NCBI GenBank assembly: GCA_037179385.1
Contig: CM074189.1
Coordinates: 20,161,020-20,225,019 of the forward strand
Origin: Holothuria scabra
Lineage: Eukaryota; Echinodermata; Holothuroidea; Aspidochirotida; Holothuriidae
Direction: 5' to 3'
DNA: 64,000 bases
Part shown: positions 36,480 to 47,500 of the stretch, one piece after another
Layout: each line of letters begins with the position of its first letter
Position numbering within the stretch: position 1 is the stretch's first letter
Translations under genes and position numbers: made by a program
Notes under the pieces: model-generated
Told to the model about the DNA's origin: nothing
The model's input: only the letters and a program-made list of their open reading frames with translations
The model's database searches: none

Positions 36480-37960
36480 ACTGGGCTAGCTCCCTGACTG
36501 TAGTTGGCGTGTAGCCACGGGGGAGGGGGGATTTTGGGGCAATGCCTCACCAGGGGAAGGAGGGCATTTCGGAGAAATATTCCACCCAAAAATATTTCTG
36601 CTCCGTCCACCAGATGAAAACTGAAACTAGTAAACCTGATATTTGAAGAAAATTTTATGCCCCGCCCCAATCCAAACGACTGCTCCCCAACCACAACACT
36701 TACCTTCCCACCCACCCCCTTGATGTAAAGTTGGTTAAGGGGCCCAGACTATAGGCCTATTTTGTGGCTGATGTTCTAAATGTACATGTTAGCATTGTCT
36801 CAACGAGCCTTTTCTAGAGGTAGGGGACTTTAAGGTGTGATCGATCGTTGATGAACACAGTTGCAAACCCGTAACACTAATGACAGTAACTAGTAAGACT
36901 AATCATCGTATTCCAGCTCTGTTAATAGGGTAAACCAACCCGCTGTGAATACCAACCCGATTTGGGCGATTGTGGACCCTACATAAACATAACTTCAATT
37001 CTGAGAACATCACACTCTAAGTGATAGCAGAGCCAACGTTTCTTGACGATTATTCATTGAACCTATGTGGAGCTTTTTCGATATAAGGGTTTGTATGTCA
37101 CTAAGCTGAATATAGTTCTGATGTAATTTTATGAGTTAAATAATTTTAGGATACTGCGTGTCTATTCAGGATAATTACTGTAAACAGCTTCATGTCGATG
37201 TTGTTGTTGTCTACTGTAGGTTCCTAGTTTCGTGAAAATAATGTTCCTTGCGGAAACGTGGTGAAAATTTTCGCACGTCGGCTAGCAGTAACAGCCGCAA
37301 TTACAAATATCAGTGATCGTCTATCTTTACCTTCCACTGAACGCGCATACGTACGGACGTACGCAAAGATTAAAGGGCGCAATATGAACGATCGGTAATG
37401 GATGCAGTAGCAAACGTACAAGCTCACTGGGAGCAGTGATCTATGCGCTCTGCAAGCAGTGCAATATCATTCAGATGAATTCTGAGTTTCATATGTATGA
37501 GAAAACGCACTCCACAAAAAGTAAAAGAAAATTAAGTTATTTTGTTTGGAAGGATCACACAACAGTGGGAACAGCAAATGATGGGAGTAGCTTGAGTCGG
37601 TCCGTACTTTGAATTGGTAACTGCATACAAAACGTATGACCTAAACACTACTTACGATGTACGTACGTTTCAGTATGCTACCCCACAACAAGAATTTTAA
37701 ATACTCGTAAGTATAGTTACGAGTAGACGTGCGAATAAGCAAACGCCGTATTTTTCGCTTGGCGGCCAGTCGACGTGCGAATAAGCACCACCTAACGGTC
37801 AATATATGAGATCTAGCACTATTACACGGCAACCAACACTGGGTTACACGAAGTGCTTACACGGGTATGCCTATCTAAAAACACGATCCCGGGACCCGAT
37901 CCTTTCATTCACCGAATTCCCATATTTCAGCTGTCTGCCCGCCCGGACATGGGGAAATGC
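36480..37960. other. intergenic, nothing recognised
   Basis: No exon or mobile element that I can support. A C/G-rich patch lies at 36515-36550. Confidence 0.45.
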
Positions 37961-38004
37961 TGGCTTCGGGTGAGACAATAATAATACCCGGACCTGATCG
38001 GTTT

Positions 38005-40517
38005 GTCAGGGACGGACATTTTCCCTTTTTCGATAAAGTGAAGGGCTGCCAAAATTATTTGTTCTGTTTTTATTTCATTCATGGGTGTTATATGGAAGAA
38101 CACTACAATCTATCACAAACTATCATAGAAATTTTCCCGCACCAACATGTAACCAAAAATAGAAACATCAAAACCGTCGCGTCATGGACGGACTTGATAA
38201 ATTCACACGATTCCACATTTTGGTATTAATTTTAAATTTCTATCTAAACTTGTGTCAGTTCAAAATTAATTCCTGATGGTAACTGGAGCTACGTATCTCC
38301 CCTTAATCATCAGCTGTGGCTGACTCTCCAACAGTGTTCACTCATGGGTATTAGGGAGGAAAGGCACGCAAATTGTGGCGTCATGAATGGACGTCATGGA
38401 CGGACAGCAAAGTCAACATAGAGGTCGATGTAAATTAAAAATCATGAAATGTGATCAAATGGAAGACAACTACTTACTACATTGTATTCATGAAATTAGT
38501 TTTAAAAATTCAATTTAATCTTAGATTTACATGTGCTAAAACAAAATTTGTTATGGACGGACACCTTTTTGTCATGGACGGACACAGTCAAAAAGTGATA
38601 AAGGGAAATAGGAATTAAATGGCGGATTACATTTACGGAACATTTCAGCTATTGTAAACATTAAAGTTGGAACTACCATAACCCTTCAATAAATTTACTT
38701 ACCAACAACATATGAATTTAGTTAATATGGCTTCTCAACTGGGGTCCAAGTGCACCAGCTCAGGTGAATTCGAAATGCTCGGGGGTGAAATTTGAAAAAT
38801 TGGGGAATTGGGGGTGAATTATACACAAAGGGTGGAATTTTGTGAATAGGGAAAAGTTTGCATGAATTGAGTTTTCATACTCAGAATTGAAAATTCATAG
38901 CTTGATCTGACCGGTAGCCATCATTCAGAATATAGCGGGTATAACTGTATATAGTTGATGTTTAGAGAGATATTCTAAACATCAGCTATCTAGTTGTATG
39001 AATAGACGGTTAGCGATGGCAATGATTGTCTACATTACCGCGCATTCCTGCAATTGAAAAATTGATAGCAGAAAAATATTGACTGAGCGAGATGCGGTGC
39101 TTGCCGTATAATTTAGCCTAGTAAATATCCTGGGGGCGTAGCATTTTTCAAAAGGGGGACGTTTAGAAGAGGTCAATTTGTCAAGAAAGTACAGTACCTG
39201 GTGTATGTGGCTTACTCACAAATGTAGTGCAAATTGAGTAGGCCTGCTGGCTGTGTTGTGAAAGCCTTTCGTTCATTGTTGATGTGCAAATTCGTCACAG
39301 AGAAATGCACAGGAACACAATCTTTCCTTTCAAAACATTTTCAGTTAAATATGCAATTAAGCGTGATTCGAAAAACACAGAAAATTGTTTGCATCTGAAC
39401 TAGCATGGTTTAGTTTGTAGTAATTTGATGTTTTTTAGTACTAGGGGTGAATGGTGGAATTTTTCTTTCCCAAGTGGGGAAGTGGATCATGAAGGTTGAG
39501 AAGCACCGATTCGGTACAAGGGAAAATTTGTTCGAATCAACATTTTCACAGAATCGTAATATCTCTGGAACATTTGTGCCAAAATTCTCAAAAATCCTGA
39601 AGAATACAAAAAAAATTCCAGAACATCAACAATAAGAGTCAACAGTGTTCTCAGAAAATGCCATAATGGTGAAAAGTCTGGTTGTTCATTCTGTCAGAAA
39701 ACTGTTATTGAACTTCTTCTCGGCAGCTGAAATGTTGAAAGTGAGAGTCTCTCTAGTTGCTGACCCTTGAACACTATGAGGAGGTAGAGTATTGCCACAA
39801 TGCTGGACACTGGCTCCCTGTCTTACTCTTTGTGGCAGCTATCTCAAATAGAGCACAGGAATCAGTTGAAATTCCAGAGTGCAAAATATAGTTGTGAAAG
39901 ATTACAAAACTGAACAAATGTAGACAATTTTTGTTTCAAGAATTTGATAAGTCTGAATTTATCAATAGGGAGAAGATGTGTGGAAGGCTTTTCAAAGTGG
40001 CCACATTGCTTTTGGCCCCAAGGTAAAGGTAAACTGATGTAAACAGATTTTCCAGAGACATATTCTGTGTAGGTTTTGCCTGACCAATCATGAGAGAAGT
40101 ATATTTGGCACAGGACTGTTTTTGTCATGGACGAACATTTCATGGAGTGTCCGTCCATGACAAAATTTATATTATGAATTTGATGCATGTGATATTAATT
40201 AATTTTGCTCAAATTTTATCACATAAAAAGACATACCAAAGATTGATACTTGAGCATGTTTTCCCCCAAAATTATTCATGATTGTGCATTAAAGAAAAAA
40301 AAAAATCTCCATTCTGATGTCATGGACGCACACAGCTTCGTTCTACCCGAACAATCATGTGAAAACATATATTTAGTTTCAAGGTATTTCTTTCTGCTTC
40401 AGTGTGCCCATGGAGCAGGGTTCTCCCATCAATTAAAATTAGACAAATCTCTGAATAGTTTATGAATTAAATATTTACCACATATAAATGTAAAAGTTGC
40501 ATATGTCCGTCCATGAC
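38005..40517. repeat. cluster of the 13-mer gtcatggacggac, both orientations
   Basis: Exact or near-exact copies at 38005, 38181, 38380, 38393, 38550, 38571, 40124 and 40319 (plus orientation; some with one or two mismatches) and inverted copies at 40149 and 40505. Two adjacent copies (40124-40161) form a hairpin. The related word 'gtcatgaatggac' at 38380 abuts a perfect copy. Apart from the motif, the intervening sequence is not obviously repetitive. No gene is recognised in the stretch. Confidence 0.75.
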
Positions 40518-40519
40518 AC

Positions 40520-41370
40520 ACATTCCATAACCCCATTGATAAAACGGAATCTCCCAGTTTATGCGGACATTGTCAGGTGTTTTTCTTGTTCATTCATGTA
40601 AGTAGACATACCATTCTATAATAATGGACCATTTCCAACATATAAATCTGAAATGAAATTTCTAGTGATGAGGTCAACATCTAACTGATCAGCCCCCGCT
40701 ACGTCCGGTAACCGGATAAACACTATTTATATCGCCTCCTTGAAAATTGTTTGCATGATACTTAAACTGTTGAAATTTTCAGAATTTTAGGCCTTAGGCC
40801 TATATAAAATGCAACTAATTTTATTGCCGTTAGACTTGTTACAAATAGGTATTATTTCTCACGCTTTACAGACAGGTTTTTTTTTTTTTATTGATGTTAT
40901 TTTTTATTGAGGTTACGCGATTAGCAAATAACCATATCCTGCGAGGAATGTGACATGCATAAGCGTTCATGTATGTTTGTTGCTGTTTAAAAATAGAACT
41001 CTGAAGATGTAATAAAAAGTTATTTACGCACAAAAGTTGAAGTTATGTCGCAGTTTACCGTTGAAAATGAGAGATTAAACACAAACTACAGTTTGTAACA
41101 TAGCGACACTTAGAGTTCACCAGTCACAAAACAACTTTTACTCCACCTTTTAGCGACATAAGGACGCATGTAACACTTTAAACATCATGAATTCCTCCCA
41201 CGTTTGAGCCTTGTTTCGAAAAAACCGTACCCAACCCTCGTTTTTTCAGATAATACAACATGGAGCTAGACTTAAGTCTTTGTATCATCTTTCAAGAAAA
41301 AAACAGCTGAAGAGTTAAGATGTCCGATTCTAAACCCGTCAGTAGGCTGCGAAAAATCATGCGCTTATCA
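40520..41370. other. intergenic, nothing recognised
   Basis: AT-rich; no exon seen. A T-rich homopolymer lies at 40878-40890. Confidence 0.45.
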
Positions 41371-41377
41371 GTCATTC

Positions 41378-43455
41378 TTGATGAATGTTGAACAGTTCCG
41401 AGAGATTGATCAGGTCCCAACTGAAATGAAGTTTGGGAGTGATCAAACTGTTCACAGGTTAGTGAAAATTTCTGCATCATGGCATACATCCTCTCATGTA
41501 AAGTTCAGCAACTACAAACTGGCAAGAGCGCGAAAGCGAAAGGAATCCAATCCATGCGAAAATGATAGTAAACAAGGTAGGCCTAGTAAGCGGTGCTCAA
41601 CCGTCATGATAAAACAATGCTTCCTTTGAGAGAAACTTAGAAACCTTAGACAGTACGAGAATGTATCTATTTATGACGATGATCCGGAAAACCCCGCTAA
41701 CGCTAACTTTAAACACCGTGAGCAGGGACTTGCTGCACAGAGAACGTTCCAGCGACATTTCGATAACCTTTCTAATACAATGCGCCACATGGGGAATCCC
41801 TTCTTGGATGACTTCGCAGAGTTGGTAACTTTTGACTATCGGAACTGCGCGAATGAGGCGGTTGCGAATGCAATCCGTACAATGGAAGACATAGGCATAA
41901 AGAAGTATCAAGAGTATGTGAAGACTGTGCTCGTTGATCGGTGTCACTCCTTGGATGATACGATACCAAATAACTCACTATCACTATTCCCAACAGAGCT
42001 CAAAGTTACATCAAAGGATTGCAAGAAAGTGAAGGTACTTGTGAACAATGTGGTGGTCTTTGACCAGTTATACATCTCCCTACAAAACGGAAATGGTGAC
42101 ATAAGGGAATTTTGCACATTTTGCACATGAAGTTCATACGTATCCTCCATCCCTGTCTGATTTTGGAAAGCTCAATCTGTCCGGTAGCAAAAGTCAACTG
42201 TTACAATGTATAGAAGAACTAAACCAAACAGAGGCACCTGTATCATATGACTGCAAAGTTCTGGATGGTGCGGTGACAGTACATTCGTTGCCTGTAACAA
42301 ATGTCTCGACATTCCAGGAACATGCTGATCACGTGTTCATACCCCATCTGGAACGACAGCTGCGTGACGCAAAGCGAGTGGATGTTGTGTGGGACGATTA
42401 ACCTCCAGTAATCTGAATGAGGAGACTAGGGAGGAACTAGGCAAAGGTGCACGTAGGAAGGTATCATTTGACACCAATCTGCCGGGTAACTGGAATGACT
42501 TCCTCCATGATACAGTCAACAAGAAGGAACTCTTTGAATTGCTTTCGTCAAAGGTTGCGGATTGCCGTATCCCTCCTGAGTGTTCGATGTACATCACAGC
42601 TGGAGAGCGTTTTAAATGTGCTGGAACTCAAATTGATATGTACTGCTGCATTTAGGAAGAGCCAGACACTAGGATTGTGATCCATGTGAAACATGCTTTG
42701 GAGAATGGAGAGCAAAATCCATCCAGGTGCGAACTGTGGACACAGAAGTCGTCGTTTTTCTTGTCGGTGTGTTCCATGACCTCTCCCAGATAAAGGCTGA
42801 TGTTGATCTGTGGGTAGCATTTGGAACTGGCAAAAGCTACCCTCATTACAGCAACAGCGCAATTTTTACCCGTCTTGGAGAACACAAATCACGTGCCTTG
42901 CCCGTTTTCCATTCCTTGTCAGGATGTGACACAACAACAGCATTTAGAGGAATAGAGAAGAAATCATTTTGGCAAGCATGGAATGCCTTTGAAGAAGTTA
43001 CTGATGGCTTTGTTCATTTACCCGCACACCCGTTTGGGCATTTTGACTAACATTCTGAATCATTTAAAAGAATCTAAAGACGAGTTGTCGTAGTTTATGA
43101 AAAAACAAGTAACCTTATGAATGTAAACAGTGCCCGGATGGAGCTGTTCAGCCAGAAAAGGCAAGCTATTGACCAGATACCACCTACTCAAAATGCACTA
43201 CTCCAGCACAGTAGGAGGGCAGTATACCAGGCTGGCATTTGGAAAACATGCATGTTATCTCAGCAAACGAATCCATGTCCAACCGACTATGCTTGGGTGA
43301 AAAATTGGAATTCGTGGGAACCTGTCTGGTCTACCATTCCAGAGGCTTCTGAAACGTGCAGAGAATACGTGAAATGTGGCTGCTCCAGGGCCTTTTGAGT
43401 GTGTAAATGCAGAAAAGCAAATCTCCCTTGCACGTCTTTTTGTCGGTGAAGATGT
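41378..43455 (+). pseudogene. broken intronless copy of a multicopy invertebrate gene (PIN-like plus Cys-rich tail)
   Basis: Plus-strand fragments in order, separated by frameshifts and stops: FLDDFAELVTFDYRNCANEA (41807-), a segment reading DGAVTVHSLPVTNVSTFQEH (42269-) then HLERQLRDAKRVDVVWD, GKGARRKVSFDTNLPGNW (42440-), then ECSMYITAGERF, RTVDTEVVVFLVGVFHDL (42727-), SRALPVFHSLSGCDTTTAF (42892-), QHSRRAVYQAGIW (43206-), and a Cys-rich end KCGCSRAF*VCKCRKANLPC (43372-). I recognise the order from a large family of uncharacterised proteins present in many copies in cnidarian, echinoderm and fish genomes; its middle part resembles a PIN/FEN1-like nuclease fold. The many copies and lack of introns suggest association with a mobile element. 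This copy cannot make the full protein. Confidence 0.75.
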
Positions 43456-43459
43456 TCAA

Positions 43460-44060
43460 CAAAATAAGGTACGTAAATTAATTGTAGACTGTCTTGTAGA
43501 GAAACATACTGAAACATTGTAGATAGAATTCCCGAATACTACTACTAGATGCACTTGAAGCCTGAGGTCAGTTAAAATGTGAACTTACTTCTTTGAACGT
43601 CAGTTAACGTGCAGTGAATTGCTCTGAGATTTCCCTAGATGAAATGAGCTTATTTCATAACCCCAAATATCATAACATATTTAACATTTAAGTTATCTTA
43701 ATCCAGTAATAGGGTCAATTGACGTCAAGAGAGGAACAAAATGAATGTCGCTATTGAGTTTACAGAGTAAATGAATGATTGCCTAAGTATATTCTTCAAA
43801 ATTCTGTGACTTTTCATTTAAATCAGATTCGCCATTCTTATGTGATAAAGATGAAAATGTGAATTTTGCATTGACTTTACATAGGACAGGTCGTTAGCTT
43901 CCCATCCACATCACAAAAAGGTTGCCAAAGGGTAGGTCTGTCTCATTTCACACTGCATCGAGTAAAAGTCAGTGTGGCGGTTGGATTTTCAATACTAATC
44001 AAAAGATATCAATCTTTTACATTAAAATTTAAACTTCTGCTGACCTTTAACAATAACAAC
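43460..44060. other. intergenic, nothing recognised
   Basis: No exon or repeat that I can support between the pseudogene and the repeat block. Confidence 0.45.
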
Positions 44061-44069
44061 AGCTGTATT

Positions 44070-44590
44070 TAGTAATATTGGCCGCCATCTGTGAAGTGGA
44101 TTACCCGAGCAACACAAAATGTCCCACATTTAATTCAGTGACCCCTGAAACACCTGAGTTGACCCCTCATTTGTTCATTCCTGTTTTGAACAGGCAGATA
44201 AACGGCAATTCATTTATTTTGGCGACCATCTTGGATTCTGGCCGCTATCTTGAAAGTGGGTTACCCCAGCAACATGCAACCACCAGCATTGGTTCTAGTG
44301 ACTCCCGGAACACCTGAATTGACCCCTCGTTTCTTCCTCTCTGATATTCAAAGACAGTTATATGACATTTTATGTTTTCTGGCGTCCATCTTGAAAGTAG
44401 GTTACTCGAGCAAAATGCCATGCCCAGCATCGGTTTGAGTGACACCCAAGACACCTAATTTGAAACCTCAATTGTTTATCTTAGATTTTTGCGGGCAGAT
44501 ATATGACATTTCCTGTTTTCTGGTGGCCATTTTGGAAAATCGGAGTCCATCACGTGGGTTCCACGGATAAAATCAATAGACAGAAGGGGG
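44070..44590. repeat. tandem ~160-bp repeat units, inverse of the 34.6-36.4 kb block
   Basis: Three to four diverged units, each with 'ggc.gccatctt', 'gggttacc..agcaa.atgc', 'agtgac.cc..gaacacctga', 'ttgacccctc.tttgttc' and 'atgacatttt.tgttttctgg'. The distal edge (44547-44582) has the CACGTG-containing word also present, inverted, at 34657-34691. The frames seen on both strands here are not genes. Confidence 0.75.
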
Positions 44591-44599
44591 GGAAAATTC

Positions 44600-47500
44600 T
44601 CCATGCCAAATTCTGTACTTTTTTCCGACCTGTAACGTTAAATCTGCTAAGCCACCCTACTATGTGTGCGGGAACTGAGTCCTGCCAATGATCTTGCAGC
44701 ATTCCCGCAATCCAGCTGCTAATGCCAACCCAGGTAGGAGCGGTACATGTGTAGAATGATGATCGCTGACACTGGTGTTGCGGTACGAAAGGAGACGTGC
44801 TCATTTTTTTTTTTTTTTTTTGGAAATGTCTGCTTGCCTAACCGACATTATGCAAGAAATTGCGATGCAAATTTTTTTTGAGTTGAAACTCATGTGTTGC
44901 CCAGGACACTTGACCAGATTACTAAGATTTTGCTGTTACGCGATATGGTTATAATGATTTTTAATGGGCCGGTAAAGAAGGCAGTAATCATAATATCTTT
45001 CAGTTGGCATATAAAACTTCTTTTGATTCCTTTCAATGCAATATCCAATCTCTTACTCAATATATCACAAAGTGGGGCCCTTATTTGGAATGACCAACCC
45101 ATCTGATTCCCTGATAACTTGTCATAGAATGCTTTGCTATTGAAATCTTGCGGTTTGGTACACCTGCCTCGGAACACAATAAGACATAGCCAGGCGTTTC
45201 AGTTCCTGGTTTAGTAGGAACGGTAAACGTCAGCTAGGCCTAGCCTAGGCCTAAGTAACAAGTCATGTGTAGGCCTACAACAAAAGTAAAATTTACAGTG
45301 TAGGCTAGGCCTAGGATAGGAATAACGTTATACCCCTTGGCCGAAAAATTTTACAAGCCCAGCATAACGTTACCGTACGTAAAATTACCTACAATTACAA
45401 ACACCATCGGTAACAGGATCACCTTATCCTTCATGTGATGTTCGTTCCACAAATTTGCCTCCAGTCACCGTGGTTTTCGTCATGACTAAAACGGAAACAT
45501 GGTTTGCTTCAATACGTAAGGTAGTATCAATTCTTGACGATTACTCTCGACGCAATCGTTTCATCGCCTCACAATCAGCAGGCAACATAATGTAAATAGA
45601 GAGCGCTATATAAAAATGTTATATTACCCTTCCATTATGGGTTGCAAGGAACAAATATTTAAGTTTTTTAACAGATATAAAATCCTTTTACCGTCTGTAC
45701 TTACGATAGAATAGGGACAAATCATACGCGTTTTCAAGGAAAAGTTCATTTCAAAACTGGCTGTTGAAGTAGGGCCAATGATTTTCCGGGATGGCGGAAA
45801 ATAGGGGAAAATACGGAAATTAACATTTTTTACGGAATTTCTAGGAATTTGCCGTTTTTGATAATATTTTAAACTATTTATTAAAAAGTCATAATCTTGC
45901 GCAGAATTTACAGGAATGACACCTCCCAAATGGCCAAGCTGGTCCAGCCGCGCCGATCAGCCTAGCTATTTAACTTAACATACTGTAGGCTTACAACATT
46001 CAATATTCCGAAGCAGCGATCGTTCACGAAGTATAGGCAAGGCTACAGAACACTGCAGTATCCACTGCGAAAGTAGCTACCGCTCCCGCTCCTTTTATGC
46101 AGACAGCTGCTAGACCGACACTTGCCCGATCATCCATTTGTTTGATTTCTGATTACCCCTCGAAACGGTGTGGCCTTAGCTTTAAGCCAAAACGAAAACT
46201 AGGCGTAGGGCATAGCCACCTACGTTAACAGTACGAAATGTAACGTTAAAGCTATAAATAATTTAGGCCAAGATCAAATCTAGGTATCGTAGTTTTCACC
46301 TAGTGTATATTGCATAAATCACCGCCTGTGTAATAAGACGCATGAACCAGGCCTGTGAGTTGACTGTATTGCAGTATTTGCGTACGTAGCACATAACAGA
46401 GTATGCAGAGTATAATATACACACTGCCTTCAGTTGGCTGCTTTGTGTGTACCGTTAGAAGAACGCTCAGAGAATGGGTGTACTTCAATTGGCAATTACA
46501 CGACCCCCTATCTCAGTAATTACGTTAGAACCGGGGAATCCCCAAACTTTGAAAGAAGCCGCTCCATTCTTTAACGCAAGTAGCCAATCAGTGAGTACGA
46601 TTCTTCGTAACAGAGGTTCGTTCGATGTACAGCATGAGCCAGCTGCGTAATCATTTTCAGCTACCTGTTACAGTACCGTGTACAGCTGTTGTTTATTTGA
46701 GACCAACAACGTGTACGTTGTTGGTCTCAAGTTATAAACAGTGACCGATCGGAACTTTTTTGAAACTTTTTTCAGTTTATGACTTGCAAGCACTCATAAA
46801 TACATGATATAAGGCTATGAATAATACAGTTTTGAAGTTAAACCTGTTATTTCTTGTAAAATGCTAATTTAAGTTGAAATTATGGGAAACGTACGGCAGC
46901 GCAGTAGTAAATTGACCAGTGGCTGATTAATTGCCAATCGCCGAACCCCCTATTACAGTATACACCCTTTTGTACTGAAACAGAATTTCACGGAATTTTG
47001 AGAAAATTGAAACGAAAAATAAGCAATTTAAAATATAAAAACGGATTTTTTTTTAAAGCAGATCATTCCCCCTGTTGAAACAGGACGAGGATGTGGGATT
47101 GGCACATAAACAATAACATTTGGGCAGGGAAATCAATCAGCTTAGGGTTCGATCTGTATTTTCTAATACTAATCAACATCGCTTTGTTTTTGTTTTTTTT
47201 TTTTAAATAAAGACTTATGTTGCTTAGAAATAAACGTTTGAAATCAAAAGCAGGTCGGTGGTTAAGTGTGGCCCGATCAACTTTACATTTCTCACATCTG
47301 GTTTGTCTAATACAAAAGAAATACAAAAACATGAAAAAGAAGGATTATGCTTGATCTACTGGAAAAGACATCCAAACAATCCAGATCCGTCAAGTTTCAA
47401 TGACAAACAGGACATTAACTTCCTTCCATAAACAACAAGAAATTGAAGGAATGTGCCAATTTGAAGTTACATTCTGTTATCTTGTTGAGAAGTGCAAATA

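Noticed and set aside
41597..42885. Minus-strand frames of 60-116 residues opposite the PIN-like pseudogene
   Set aside because: They are antisense shadows of the plus-strand fragments, which match a known family in order.
45624..45929. 101-residue minus-strand frame
   Set aside because: No domain, no splice context, and no sign of constraint that can be judged by eye.
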